This document shows, piece by piece, positions 18,037 through 27,956 of a stretch of 64,000 bases of DNA. This DNA is from Pirellulales bacterium (GTDB lineage: Bacteria > Planctomycetota > Planctomycetia > Pirellulales > JAEUIK01). The position numbers and the translations under genes are program-made. Each line of letters starts with the position of its first letter. Within the stretch, counting starts at the first letter, position 1. The notes below the pieces were generated by a model. That model did no database searches. It worked only from the letters and a program-made list of their open reading frames with translations, and had not been told where the DNA came from. The stretch is from contig JAIBBZ010000021.1 of assembly GCA_019694435.1 (NCBI GenBank), forward strand, positions 1 through 64,000, written 5' to 3'.

Positions 18037-19299
18037 ATGCTGGCCGAAGTCATCTCGATTGGCGACGAACTCACCACGGGGCAGCGTCTCGACACCAACA
18101 GTCAATGGCTCAGCGAGCGGCTGTGCGAGCTGGGCGCACGGGTCCTGTTCCACAGCACCGTGGCCGATGACCTGGAGGCCAATATCCGGGTATTCCGCGA
18201 GGCGGCCGACCGTGCCGACGTGGTCGTCAGCACCGGCGGTTTGGGGCCGACCGAGGACGACCTGACTCGGCAGGCCTTGACGGGGGTCCTGGGCGTGGAG
18301 CTCGTGTTGGACCAGGCGAGCCTCGACCACATCCGAGATCTGTTCGCGCGATTCATGCGCGACATGCCCGAACGGAATGTCGTGCAGGCCATGTTTCCAG
18401 CGGGCACCCGCCCGATTTTCAATCCGGCGGGCACCGCGCCGGGCATCGACGTGGAAATCCCCCGTCCGGGGCGCACGCCGTGCCGCATTTTTGCCCTGCC
18501 GGGCGTGCCGGCGGAAATGCGCGAAATCTGGCAGGCGTATGTCGCGCCGGCCATCGCGGCCACGAGCGGTGGTCGGGTCATCCGGCATCGCCGGATCAAG
18601 TGCTTCGGGCTGGGCGAAAGCCACGTCGAGGCCAAGCTGCCCGACTTGATCCGCCGCGGCCGGGAACCGAGCGTCGGCATCACCGTGAGTGGCGCCACGA
18701 TCACCTTGCGCATCACCGCCGCGGGATCTTCGTCCGAGGCGTGCCTCGCGTCGATGGAGGATACCGTGCGGACGATCTACGACTGCCTGGGCGAGGTGGT
18801 ATTTGGCGAGGAAGACGACGAACTCGAACATGCCGTGGCGCGCTTGCTGGCCGACGAGGGGAAGACGCTCGCCGTCGCCGAGTGGGGCACCGGCGGACTG
18901 GTCGCCCACTGGTTGAGCGACTTGCCCGAGGCGACCCCGTTATTCGTTGGGGGCAGCGTCATCCGCAATGCGGCGGCCCTGCGCGGGCTGATGGCCAATG
19001 CCGATCTTCTGCTCGCGCAACATGGACCGGCCAGCGGCCCCGTGGCCGAGGCGATGGCCGCCGCGTGCCGCGCGAATTTCCACGCCGACTACGCGCTGGC
19101 GATCAGCGACTTTCCCGAGTTCGATCCGAAAGCTGCCGAGCCGAAACGCGTATATTACGCCCTCAGCTCGCCCGTCGCGACCCTGGTGCGCAGCGTGCCT
19201 TTTGCCGGACACCCGTCGATCCTGAAAGTCCGCAGCGCCAAGCAGGCGCTCAACCTGGTGCGGCTCGCGCTGCTGCGTCAGGACCAGGCCGGTACGTAG
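18037..19299 (+). CDS. cinA: CinA-family protein with a changed C-terminal amidohydrolase motif
   Basis: 420 residues from the ATG at 18037. The N-terminal molybdopterin-binding-like (COG1058) domain is intact: ISIGDELTTGQRLDTNSQWLS and STGGLGPTEDDLTRQALT, which in CinA is associated with ADP-ribose pyrophosphatase activity. The C-terminal third corresponds to the nicotinamide-nucleotide deamidase domain, but the family's AESCTGG is replaced by AEWGTGG, so the Ser expected as catalytic is absent; loss of deamidase activity is inferred. Cytoplasmic; NAD-related salvage is the known family role. Its stop is two bases from that of the convergent DUF1805 gene, so there is no space for a separate terminator. 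Confidence 0.9.
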   Translation: MLAEVISIGDELTTGQRLDTNSQWLSERLCELGARVLFHSTVADDLEANIRVFREAADRADVVVSTGGLGPTEDDLTRQALTGVLGVELVLDQASLDHIRDLFARFMRDMPERNVVQAMFPAGTRPIFNPAGTAPGIDVEIPRPGRTPCRIFALPGVPAEMREIWQAYVAPAIAATSGGRVIRHRRIKCFGLGESHVEAKLPDLIRRGREPSVGITVSGATITLRITAAGSSSEACLASMEDTVRTIYDCLGEVVFGEEDDELEHAVARLLADEGKTLAVAEWGTGGLVAHWLSDLPEATPLFVGGSVIRNAAALRGLMANADLLLAQHGPASGPVAEAMAAACRANFHADYALAISDFPEFDPKAAEPKRVYYALSSPVATLVRSVPFAGHPSILKVRSAKQALNLVRLALLRQDQAGT

Positions 19300-19301
19300 C
19301 G

Positions 19302-19640
19302 TTACGTCGATGCCTGCAAGAGCCGGCCCAGCGCTTCGAGGCCCGTCATGCCGGGCACGATTCCGAGTTGGCGCGCCGGCTCGCTGACGTCGACGATCTT
19401 GGCTTCGTAGAGGTCTTCGGGTTCGCAAAGCGGCTTTTGCGGCGTGCCGCGGGCGATCGCGACGACGATGCCAAACTCGCCGGCCGTGTGGACGTCGTAG
19501 ATGCCGCAACCGACGAAGCCGCGGTCCGTATGAATTGCGCAGTATTGACCCGTCGGCCAGCGATAGCTGGTGCCCATCGCGGTGCCATGCGGCGTTTCGA
19601 GGACCGTGGTGCGTTCGGTCAGCTTGCCAAGCAGTGCCAT
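19302..19640 (-). CDS. DUF1805 (YunC-like) protein
   Basis: 112 residues from the ATG at 19640, with GGGGAG eight bases upstream; the frame continues upstream but without support. The sequence TGQYCAIHTDRGFVGCGIYD followed by an AIARG..DLYEAKI pattern matches the small DUF1805 family exemplified by Bacillus YunC, whose function is unknown. It is a soluble single-domain protein with no membrane segment. It diverges from the DUF1501 gene and converges end-to-end with cinA. Confidence 0.75.
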   Translation of the reverse strand: MALLGKLTERTTVLETPHGTAMGTSYRWPTGQYCAIHTDRGFVGCGIYDVHTAGEFGIVVAIARGTPQKPLCEPEDLYEAKIVDVSEPARQLGIVPGMTGLEALGRLLQAST

Positions 19641-19764
19641 CGTGTGACTCCCCTCGCGGGGGCCTTCTTGGGGGGGCGGGGCGACGTTCAAATTTTTGCC
19701 GGTCGGCGTTCGGCGAGCAACCGGCAGGCGACTTTGCGGATTGTCCCCGCTTGGGCGGTCGCGC

Positions 19765-19794
19765 TTGACCCTCTTTCCCAGGGCTATCTAAACT
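19765..19794 (+). promoter_or_regulatory. Candidate sigma-70 promoter for the DUF1501 gene
   Basis: TTGACC (19765-19770), 18-base spacer and TAAACT (19789-19794), 57 bases before the ATG at 19852. Good -35 match and moderate -10 match. Confidence 0.5.
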
Positions 19795-19851
19795 TTCCCC
19801 TGGCGTGGACTCGATCGGAATGTTTGGGCTCAGCGATCGCGAGGTGCCACC

Positions 19852-21180
19852 ATGCTGGAGTTGACGGGTCAGCGGTTCCGTTGCTGCGACGCCATCCCGC
19901 GGCGCAGCGTACTGCGCGCCGGATTTCTCGGCCTGGGGGCGTTGAGTCTGCCCGATTTGCTGCGGGCACGCGCACAGGCGGCGCGTAACGAAGCGACGGC
20001 GCCCCGTGGCACTAGCGTGATCTTTCTCGAGCTTGCCGGCGGTCCCTCGCATTTCGAGACGTACGACCCGAAACCCGACGCGCCGCGCGAATATCGCGGG
20101 CCGCTCGGAGTCGTACCGACGGTGCTGGCCGGCGAGTATTTCAGCGAAATGTTCGCCGCGCAGGCCAAGATAGCCAGCCGCCTGGCGGTGGTCCGGTCGA
20201 TCACCCACGATTCGTCGAGCCATGAAACCTCGGCGCATCTCACGCAGACCGGTTACTACCTGCGCGATCGCCAGGCCAAAGAAAACGAAATGCCCAGCGC
20301 CGGCTCGATCGCGGCGTGGTCTCGCCAGGACGCCGACTGCGGACTGCCGCAATATGTGGCCTTGCCGCGGATGATGCGCTCGGGCGAGGCGGCGTTTCTG
20401 GGCAAGGGGTTCAACCCCTTCGAGACGGTGCTCGACGCGAATCATCCCAAGTTCAAGGTCAACAATTTGACCCTGGCCAAGGGCGTAGACGCCAGCCGGC
20501 TCGCCGATCGGCGGGCACTGCTGGCCGCCTTCGACGAGGGCCGCCGCGTGGTCGATCGCCGCGGTGTCGGCGATTCGTTGGACCAGTTCACGGCCGAGGC
20601 CTTTGAGATGGTCACCGGTCCGGCCGCGCGGCGCGCATTCGATCTGGCCAAAGAGTCGCCCGAGAAGCGCGAAAGCTATGGTCAAACGGCAACCGGGCAG
20701 AACTTGTTGCTGGCCCGGCGGCTGGTCGAAGCGGGCGTGGCGTTTGTCACCGTGCGGATCGGCGGCTGGGACGATCACCGCGACCTGGCCAAGCGACTCC
20801 GGCCGCGCGCCGCCGAATACGACCGCGCGGTCGCCGCGCTCGTCGACGATCTCTACGAGCGCAGTCTCGATCGCGACGTGCTCGTCGTGGCGATGGGCGA
20901 GTTCGGGCGCACGCCGCGGTTCAACAAGACGGCCGGGCGCGATCACTGGGGCGCGGTGATGAGCGTGCTGCTGGCCGGCGGCGGCCTCAAAGTCGGGCAA
21001 ATCGTCGGCAGCTCGAATCGCAAAGGCGAGATGCCCGCTTCGGCTCCGTATCGCCCCGAGCACGTGCTGGCGACGGTGTATCGCCATTTGGGCATCGACA
21101 CGCATCAGACGTTCACCGATCACCAGGGGCGCCCGCGCTACGTGCTCGAACGGCACGAGGTTATCGCGGAGCTGGTCTGA
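19852..21180 (+). CDS. DUF1501 protein with Tat-like leader
   Basis: 442 residues. The N-terminus has PRRSVLRAGFLGLGALSLPDLL, a twin-arginine type leader seen in this family. The mature part is an alkaline-phosphatase-superfamily-like fold: VIFLELAGGPSHFETYDPKP near residue 55, then SSHETSAHLTQTGYY, GGWDDH and MGEFGRTPRFNKTAGRDHWG, which contain the likely metal ligands. In planctomycetes such genes regularly stand with DUF1549/DUF1553 cytochrome-containing genes, as here, where that group converges on it from 30.5 kb. The partnership is known from genome context; the biochemical activity is not established. Export by Tat to the periplasm is inferred. Confidence 0.93.
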   Translation: MLELTGQRFRCCDAIPRRSVLRAGFLGLGALSLPDLLRARAQAARNEATAPRGTSVIFLELAGGPSHFETYDPKPDAPREYRGPLGVVPTVLAGEYFSEMFAAQAKIASRLAVVRSITHDSSSHETSAHLTQTGYYLRDRQAKENEMPSAGSIAAWSRQDADCGLPQYVALPRMMRSGEAAFLGKGFNPFETVLDANHPKFKVNNLTLAKGVDASRLADRRALLAAFDEGRRVVDRRGVGDSLDQFTAEAFEMVTGPAARRAFDLAKESPEKRESYGQTATGQNLLLARRLVEAGVAFVTVRIGGWDDHRDLAKRLRPRAAEYDRAVAALVDDLYERSLDRDVLVVAMGEFGRTPRFNKTAGRDHWGAVMSVLLAGGGLKVGQIVGSSNRKGEMPASAPYRPEHVLATVYRHLGIDTHQTFTDHQGRPRYVLERHEVIAELV

Positions 21181-21205
21181 CGCGACCGGCGGCGAGCTGT
21201 CCCCG

Positions 21206-24200
21206 TTAGCGCTGAGCCTGCTGTGGCGCCGCGGCCGTCGGCTCCGGCGCCGCGAAGGTGGCGATCTGCTTGCCGTCGGCGGCGTTCCAGACGCGGAGCA
21301 CGCCATCGGCGCCGCCGGCGACGATGATCGAGCCGTCGGCCGAGACGCCGACGCAGTACAGGTAATCGCTGGCCCCGCCGAAGCCGCGAATGCCCTTGCC
21401 GTCTTCGGTGTTCGAGAGGCGGGCATTGTTATCGGCGGCGCTGGTGGCGATCTGCGGCGTGCTGCCGACGAACCTGATCCCGGTGACTTGCTTGCCGAAG
21501 CCGCCGATCGTGCGGATCTGTTCGCCGGTGTCAAAGCCCCAGACCTTCACGGCATTATCCGCGCCGCCGCTGGCAAGCACCTGCCCGTCCCAGCGCCAGG
21601 CGACTCCCATCACGTGATGCGTGTGACCCTCGAGCGACCGGGACAAATGGTGCGTTGCGAGGTCCCAGACCTTGACGAACTTGTCGGCCCCGCACGAGGC
21701 GAGGTACCGGCCGTCCCAGGAAAAGTCGAGACCGAAGATCGTATCGCTGTGAGCGTCGGGCTGTTCGTGAACCAGGGCGCCGTCGGCAACGCTCCAGATT
21801 TTCAGCTCGCCGCTGCGCGAAGGTTCGCCGCCGCCGGTGGCCAGCAGCTTGCCGTCGGGGCTGAAGGCCAGCGCCGCAACGCGATCGGCCAGCAGCGAAT
21901 GCTCGACCGCCAACGGCGCCTCGGCCGGTGGGCCGATCGTGCGCAACAACGTCCAGGCTGGATCGAGGCCGTAGCGGCGGATGGCACCGCCGGCGGTGGC
22001 CGTGGCCACCTGGTCGTTGCCGAGCAGCGCCAGCGCGGTGACCGCCGCGGCAGGGCCGGTGAAGGCGTTTGTGCCAGTGCCCGTCTCGCTGGAGAAGCAT
22101 TGCATGATGCCCGTGTCGCCGGCCGCCGCCAGCAGGCGCCCGTCGGGCGAAAATGCGAGCGTGCGAACGACACCCTCGCGCGAGCGAGCCAGTTGTTGCA
22201 GTTCTTCGAGCTCGTGCCGCACGCGCTCATAGAGCGTCGTCGCGTCGCCGTTGCGTGTTTCCAGCCCCGGCAGCGCGAGCTTGGCCCGGTCGTGATTGGC
22301 CGTCGCGTCGGTGGCCTTGCGCATGGCGGCCGCCAAGGCGTCGGCCGTCGTCTTGGCCGCGGCCGTCAGATCGGTTGCCGTCTTGTCCAGGGCCGCGAGT
22401 TTCTCTTTTTCGGCAGCGACGGCAGCCGTGGCATCGGCCACGCGCTTGTCGACCGCCTGCAATTCGGCCACGGCCTGATCGGCGATGGTCTTGCGCGTCG
22501 CCGCGGTTTGCTTCGATTGATCGAGTGCCGTGCCCAGCGAGCTGGCCACCTGTGCGAGGTCGGCGGCAATCTTCTCGGCGGCGGCCAGGTTCGCCTTCAA
22601 CACCTCGTCGCCCGTGGCCGTGGCGACCGCGGTCTTGAGTTGTTCGAGCGCGGCCAGCGCAGCGGTCTGGGCCGTGGTTGCGGCGGCGACTGCTGCCTGC
22701 GCCTGGTCGGCCGCGCCTGTCACGGCCGCCGCCAGCGCGGTCTGCTCGTTGGCAAGCTTTTCGGCCAGGGCCTTGGCGTCGGTGGCCGCCTTGAGCGTGG
22801 CTTCGGCGTCGGCCACAACCTTCGTAGCGGCGTCCTTGGCGGCGAGCGCTTCCTTCGACTTGGTGCCTGCTTCGTCAGCGGCGGTTTGCGCGGGGCCGAC
22901 GGCGGCCGTGGCCGTTTGCAACTCGGTGGCCGTGTCGTCGATCGCTTTGCGACCATCGGCCAACAGCTTGGCTGCGGTTTCGGCGTTGTTCTTGGCCAGG
23001 TTGACGTAAGCCTCTTTTCTCGCAACGGCCTGCGTGGCGCGATAGTCGCCCACCAGCTCGGCGACTTGTGCGCCATCGGCCGCGTTCCACAAGCGGCAAA
23101 GGCGATTCTCGCCCGCCGCCGCGACGCGCTGTCCATCCGCCCGCAAGGCCAGCGCCGAGACCGCCGCGCCCATGTCGAGTTGGCGCGTCGCTTCACCCTT
23201 GCCCAGGTCCCAAAGTCGAACCGAGCCATCGCGGCCCGCCGAGGCGAGCACCTGGGGCGCGCCGGCGGCCGTGGCCACGTGGGTCACTGCTTGCGAGTGG
23301 CCCGCTAAAACCTGGCGAACCCCCAAAGGTGCCACGGTCAAGAGCTTGTTCGCCGCGAGGATCGCCAGATCGCCGGCGAAAGCGCCGGTCGCGCTGCGTC
23401 CACCGGGGCCGGAGAGCACTTGCGCGATTTGCCCGGTCGCGCGCAACAGCGCGCGCACTTCGCCCCGGGCGGTCGCGACGAGTAAGTGGCGGCCATCGGC
23501 CGAAGCGGCCACATCGACAATCGCCCCGTCGGCTGGCGTGGCAGGGAAGGCGATTGCCTGTCCGTCGGCCGAATTGAACAAGCGCACCAGGCCATCGCCG
23601 CCGCCGACGATCAATCCCGTACCGTCGGCGGTCAGGGCCAGCGATGCTGCCGCGGCGCCCGACGCGATGCTCCAGCGAACCGCTGTCTCGGCCGCCGCCA
23701 CCGCGGCGACTTGGCCGCTCTGGCGAGCGAGGTACAACGTCTGACCGTCGGCGCTGGCTGCCAGCCCGCTGACCGGATCGCCGGCCGCCTCGTGCACGAC
23801 TTGCGACTGGTCCTGGCCCAGGGTCCAGACCGAAACGCGCCCTGCCAGATCGGCCCAGGCAATCCGAGAACCGTCGCCCGCCGAGGCGAGCGCCGCCGTG
23901 GGCGACTCGTTCAACGCGACCTGAGCGGTCACGGCGCCGCGCGACGTTTCCCACACCTTGAGCGTCTTGTCCGCACCGGTCGAGACGACGCGCTGGGAGT
24001 CGGGAAGGAAGGCGACGGCCATCGTGCCATCGGCATGGCCATCGAGCGTGCGCACCAGTTGCCCGTCTGCCAGCCGAATCACGTCGATGGGACCCGTCGG
24101 CCGAACCGCGGCGACCAGTTGGCGATCCGGGCTCACGGCAATCCGCAGGACCTCGGCGTCGGCTAGCAGCGTACGCTCGGGTCCTGCGATGTCGGCGAGA

Positions 24201-25294
24201 CGAATCAGGGCGTCGTCGCAGGCCAACGCGAGTGTCGACGTTCCGGGCTGCTGCGCCAGATCGTAGACCGGCACGCCAAGGGGGAGTTGAAAAAGCAGCG
24301 CCCCGTCGGCCACGCGCCAGCGTGCGATGGTGCCGTCGAGACTGGCCGTCGCGAGGGTCTCGCCGTCGAGAAAACGCGCGGCTGTCACGGCCTGACGATG
24401 ACCGATCAGCACCGGTCCGGGCGCATTGTCCGCGGTATTGTAAAGCCGCACGCGGCCATCGCGCCCCGCGCTGGCCAACCAATGGCCGTCGGGACTCGTG
24501 GCGAGCGCCGCAACGTCGGCCCCCGCGGCCAGTTCGCCGGCCAGTGCCGCCTCGGGACGCTGCCAGAGTTTCGCTTCGCGATAACCTCCGGATGCGAGCA
24601 TGAGGCCGTCGGGGCTGAAAGAGAGCGATTGAACGATGTCGAGGTGAGCGACGCCGGCCTGGTCGTAAACCTTGGCGGCGAGCAGGTGCGGGTCGGTCAA
24701 CCGGGCGACGAGCCGCTCGGTGGGCAGGTGGTAGACAAAGATCTGATTCGCGCGTCCGCAGGCGACGTATTGCGCATCGGGGGAGATCGCCGCAGCCAGA
24801 ACCGGGTGCACGCCGGGCGGCAACGGCTGCCATTGCGGCGCGCCCGACGCGGCAGAGACTTCGCCCGTCGCGCCTTGGTCGATCCACAACTTCAACAGGC
24901 CGAGTTCTTCCGGCGTGAAATTCTTCGCCCCCACGCGGTTGTCGGCTGGCGGCATGATCGGCTCGGACTGATGGCTGGCCACGGCCAGCAGCAGACTTTC
25001 GCTGCCCTTGTTGGGCTCGACGGCCGCGCCGCTGGCACCCCCTTTGGCGATCGTCGCCGGGGTCTCGAGGACTAGTTCGCCCTTGGCACTGGCCGCGTTA
25101 TGACAGGCCAGACAGTTCGCCCGCAGCAGCGGCAGGATCTCCTGCTCGAAATTGACCGGGTCCTGGTGTTTGATTTCAGCCACGGCGATCGGTGCCGGGT
25201 CATCGGCACGGCTCGACCAGCTCGTGCAGACGCCAGCCACAAGGACCAGGGCGGCAAGCGCGCCGCGCGGCAGCGGGAGAACCTGGCAACTCAT
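21206..25294 (-). CDS. Exported cytochrome-c/WD40 fusion with a long central coiled coil
   Basis: 1362 residues from the ATG at 25294 (an in-frame TTG precedes it). After a signal peptide (ALAALVLVAGVCTSW) comes a planctomycete cytochrome-c domain with one CXXCH heme site, CLACH, at about residues 62-66, and a distal IMPP segment providing a likely Met ligand. WD40 repeats fill about 150-745 (LSFSPDGLMLASGGYREAKLW and similar). An Ala/Lys/Asp/Thr-rich coiled coil occupies about 750-1033, and more WD40 repeats follow to about 1345. The protein should be periplasmic. Start lies 11 bases downstream of the PPC-domain gene, as part of the DUF1549-PPC-WD40 group. An electron-transfer or scaffolding role is inference. 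Confidence 0.92.
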   Translation of the reverse strand: MSCQVLPLPRGALAALVLVAGVCTSWSSRADDPAPIAVAEIKHQDPVNFEQEILPLLRANCLACHNAASAKGELVLETPATIAKGGASGAAVEPNKGSESLLLAVASHQSEPIMPPADNRVGAKNFTPEELGLLKLWIDQGATGEVSAASGAPQWQPLPPGVHPVLAAAISPDAQYVACGRANQIFVYHLPTERLVARLTDPHLLAAKVYDQAGVAHLDIVQSLSFSPDGLMLASGGYREAKLWQRPEAALAGELAAGADVAALATSPDGHWLASAGRDGRVRLYNTADNAPGPVLIGHRQAVTAARFLDGETLATASLDGTIARWRVADGALLFQLPLGVPVYDLAQQPGTSTLALACDDALIRLADIAGPERTLLADAEVLRIAVSPDRQLVAAVRPTGPIDVIRLADGQLVRTLDGHADGTMAVAFLPDSQRVVSTGADKTLKVWETSRGAVTAQVALNESPTAALASAGDGSRIAWADLAGRVSVWTLGQDQSQVVHEAAGDPVSGLAASADGQTLYLARQSGQVAAVAAAETAVRWSIASGAAAASLALTADGTGLIVGGGDGLVRLFNSADGQAIAFPATPADGAIVDVAASADGRHLLVATARGEVRALLRATGQIAQVLSGPGGRSATGAFAGDLAILAANKLLTVAPLGVRQVLAGHSQAVTHVATAAGAPQVLASAGRDGSVRLWDLGKGEATRQLDMGAAVSALALRADGQRVAAAGENRLCRLWNAADGAQVAELVGDYRATQAVARKEAYVNLAKNNAETAAKLLADGRKAIDDTATELQTATAAVGPAQTAADEAGTKSKEALAAKDAATKVVADAEATLKAATDAKALAEKLANEQTALAAAVTGAADQAQAAVAAATTAQTAALAALEQLKTAVATATGDEVLKANLAAAEKIAADLAQVASSLGTALDQSKQTAATRKTIADQAVAELQAVDKRVADATAAVAAEKEKLAALDKTATDLTAAAKTTADALAAAMRKATDATANHDRAKLALPGLETRNGDATTLYERVRHELEELQQLARSREGVVRTLAFSPDGRLLAAAGDTGIMQCFSSETGTGTNAFTGPAAAVTALALLGNDQVATATAGGAIRRYGLDPAWTLLRTIGPPAEAPLAVEHSLLADRVAALAFSPDGKLLATGGGEPSRSGELKIWSVADGALVHEQPDAHSDTIFGLDFSWDGRYLASCGADKFVKVWDLATHHLSRSLEGHTHHVMGVAWRWDGQVLASGGADNAVKVWGFDTGEQIRTIGGFGKQVTGIRFVGSTPQIATSAADNNARLSNTEDGKGIRGFGGASDYLYCVGVSADGSIIVAGGADGVLRVWNAADGKQIATFAAPEPTAAAPQQAQR

Positions 25295-25308
25295 CAATCA
25301 TCCTCGCG

Positions 25309-27810
25309 TTATTTCTGCACGACCAGCGGAATCGGCTGGTGGACCTCGACCATCCGTCCGGCGAATTCCATGCGGGCACGCACGGCGACGTGAGCGTGCG
25401 TTCCTTCCGTGGCGTCGGCCGCGGCCGCGATGTGCAAGGTGCCCGCGGCTTGATCCGCCGGCACGACGACTTCGGCCGCTTGAATGCCCGCGACGCCGGC
25501 CGGCAGCACCAGGTCGAGCGTCACGGGGCCGGCGAATTCGTTACGGCGGGTGAGTTTGACGGGCACGTCGATCGCGGCTCCTTGCTTGACCGCCCCGCCG
25601 CCAGGCACCTCGGGCGCCAAGACCAGCGGCCCCGGCGCCACCTGCAGCACGATCGGTGTGGTCACTTCGACCGTATCGACGGCAATTACGTTCCCCTTGT
25701 CGTCCTTGCGCGGCGAAGGGACCTTGGCGGTACCGACGATGTACAGGCTGTAAGTTCCCGGCGGAAAATCGGCGGGCAGTTGCGCAGGAAATGTTGCCGA
25801 CGTTTGGGCGTCGGCCACTGCGATTTGTCCTTCGAGCGGTTTCGGCGGCAACGAGGCGACGAGCGTAACCGCTCCGGCAAAGCCCTCGCGGCGCGCGATT
25901 TCGATCGGCACTTCGAACCGCTGGCCCTGAACGAGTTGCGCGCTGGTCGCCGAAGTGGAGACGCGCAGCGGCGCGAGCGGACCGACCGCTACCGCGTGAT
26001 CCTGCGCCAGCCGTGTCCATTGGGCAGGCACCGGCGCGCCGGCCACGAGCGTGGTCGCTTCGCGACACTCGCGCACCACGTCCGCTTCGCCAATTTTCGC
26101 TCGACCGACAATGCGGATCGGCCCGGCGAAATCGGCGCAGTCCTCGGTGGCGGTAAAGACCAAGGGCGCGCCGTCGCGGCCGGTGCCGATGATCGCCGGC
26201 GGACAGGTGATGCCCGGCGGCAGGCCCTCGACGCTCAGTTCAATTGGCCCGGCAAAGCCGTCCTTGCGCAGGGCCTCGATCATCAGCGGTGTGTGGCCGC
26301 CACGGCGGACGATCGCGCCCCACGGCTGTGGCACCAGAAACATCGGTAGCGCGACCAGGCGGAAGTCAGGCGTCTCGGGGCGCACGACCAGGCGGTAGGT
26401 CAGCCGCGGGTCGCCACGCGACTCGCCGTACAGATCGCGTACCTGCAGGCGATAGGTGGCCGTCTCGGGTGCCACGAACCGGAACACGCCGTCGCGGCTG
26501 GCGGCCCCGGCCAGGACCGAATCGGCGCGAACGGGCGTGTCGTCGATTTCCTGGAGGTCGATGGCCGTCGTTTCTTGCTTGTCGTTCGTCGCCAGACGCT
26601 GCAGCATCACAAACGGATCGGCCGGCGAGCCGGCGCGTTCGGCGATCGTCTCGATCCAAAATACGGCGTCTTTTTGGGCGGCGAACGTGAAGTAGTCGAC
26701 GTCGCCACGCGGGGAAAACTGGCCCGCGACTTCGACCGGCGTCGTCAGCGTCTGCGGTGCGGCGGGGTCGTTGTTCGGCTCCGCCTCGACCAACACGGGC
26801 CAGGGCGACGTGTTCACCGTGGCCGAAACGCTTGCGGTGCCGACGGGCAACGAGGCCGTCAGCCAGTCCAGCGCCGTCCCGGCTCCGCGCACAAACGAAT
26901 GCGCTTGATCGGCGATCCCGACCGGATCGGCCGGAGCCGTGATCGAACTGGCCAGCGCTTCGAGCGCCTCGCCCTGCGGTAGTTGGGCAATCACCTGGCT
27001 ACCCGGCAGATTGTGGCCGATCAATTGCACGGTCGCCGTGGTGTTTTGGGTGACCACATTGGGAAACACGGCCTCGACGTGTGGACCTGCCGTGAGCACG
27101 AGCCGCCAGACATGGTCGGGGCTGCCGCCATAGGCGAAGTCGTAAAGCCGCAAGAAATAGGTGCCATCGGCGGGGATCTTGACCGCCACCAAGGAGTCCA
27201 GGCCCACGCGGTCGCGACTGTTGCCCAACATTTGGCCGGCCGCGTTGTACAGTTCCAGCGCCACGTCGGCCCGCGAGTCGATGCGCTCGGCGAGGACTTC
27301 GGCAATCACCGTCTGCCCGGCCGTGGCCGGGAATTGCAACCAATCGATGTCACGCGCCGCGGCGAATCGGCCGTGGATGACCGTTTCAAGTGCCGTGGTG
27401 GTGGACTGGGCCTGCGCATCGTTCGGCTCGACTTCCACGCTTTCTGGTGCGGCGCTCACGACGAATCGCCGCGGATTGGAGCTGCCGTAGAGGCCGATTG
27501 CGCGCACCTCGTAAACGCCCGGCGGCACATCGGCGGCGATCGTGACGGTGAACTCATTCGGAACGGGCTGCGGCTGGGGCTGGCCTTCGACCGGCTTGGT
27601 CTTGGCAACCGCCGCGATGCCGGGGTGCGTAAAGCTCAGCCGGCCGACGGCGTCGAGATCAACTCCGGCGATCGAAAAGTCGACCTGCGTGCCTTGACGT
27701 CCGCCCGGGGGAAAAACGTTGCTCAAACGGATCGTTGGCAACTGGCCTTCGGCCGTACCGACCGACAGGGCGCACAACGAGACGGCAAGCCAGGAGATGC
27801 GGCACGACAT
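25309..27810 (-). CDS. Secreted protein with PPC (pre-peptidase C-terminal) domains
   Basis: 833 residues. A signal peptide (ISWLAVSLCALSVGTAEG) precedes a beta-rich extracellular protein. At least two PPC-type domains are visible: VEVEPNDAQAQ...RDIDWLQFPATAGQTVIAEV (about 130-230) and LVEAEPNNDPAAP...GDVDYFTFAAQ (about 335-470). C-terminal of these are beta-sandwich modules (residues about 490-830) with no enzymatic motif. The gene sits between the DUF1549/DUF1553 gene and the cytochrome/WD40 gene on the same strand, the typical planctomycete trio. A binding or structural role is inferred. Confidence 0.9.
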   Translation of the reverse strand: MSCRISWLAVSLCALSVGTAEGQLPTIRLSNVFPPGGRQGTQVDFSIAGVDLDAVGRLSFTHPGIAAVAKTKPVEGQPQPQPVPNEFTVTIAADVPPGVYEVRAIGLYGSSNPRRFVVSAAPESVEVEPNDAQAQSTTTALETVIHGRFAAARDIDWLQFPATAGQTVIAEVLAERIDSRADVALELYNAAGQMLGNSRDRVGLDSLVAVKIPADGTYFLRLYDFAYGGSPDHVWRLVLTAGPHVEAVFPNVVTQNTTATVQLIGHNLPGSQVIAQLPQGEALEALASSITAPADPVGIADQAHSFVRGAGTALDWLTASLPVGTASVSATVNTSPWPVLVEAEPNNDPAAPQTLTTPVEVAGQFSPRGDVDYFTFAAQKDAVFWIETIAERAGSPADPFVMLQRLATNDKQETTAIDLQEIDDTPVRADSVLAGAASRDGVFRFVAPETATYRLQVRDLYGESRGDPRLTYRLVVRPETPDFRLVALPMFLVPQPWGAIVRRGGHTPLMIEALRKDGFAGPIELSVEGLPPGITCPPAIIGTGRDGAPLVFTATEDCADFAGPIRIVGRAKIGEADVVRECREATTLVAGAPVPAQWTRLAQDHAVAVGPLAPLRVSTSATSAQLVQGQRFEVPIEIARREGFAGAVTLVASLPPKPLEGQIAVADAQTSATFPAQLPADFPPGTYSLYIVGTAKVPSPRKDDKGNVIAVDTVEVTTPIVLQVAPGPLVLAPEVPGGGAVKQGAAIDVPVKLTRRNEFAGPVTLDLVLPAGVAGIQAAEVVVPADQAAGTLHIAAAADATEGTHAHVAVRARMEFAGRMVEVHQPIPLVVQK

Positions 27811-27935
27811 GGGGGCGTTCTACCGGAGGCGAGGCCGCCCGGCATGGGGTGCCGCGGCGGGCGGGGAGGGTCGGTGTCAGCGGCGCTGCCCCCGCTCTTC
27901 ACCACTCTAATTAGGAGGGACGGACTCTGCGCGCC

Positions 27936-27955
27936 GGCCACCAGGCGGGGTGGCC
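27936..27955 (-). other. Perfect hairpin directly after the DUF1549/DUF1553 stop codon
   Basis: GGCCACC (27936-27942) and GGTGGCC (27949-27955) form a 7-bp perfect stem with a six-base loop, one base beyond the stop of the gene ending at 27957. No U-tract follows, so termination is doubtful; RNA processing or stability control within the operon is possible. Confidence 0.4.
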
Positions 27956-27956
27956 C

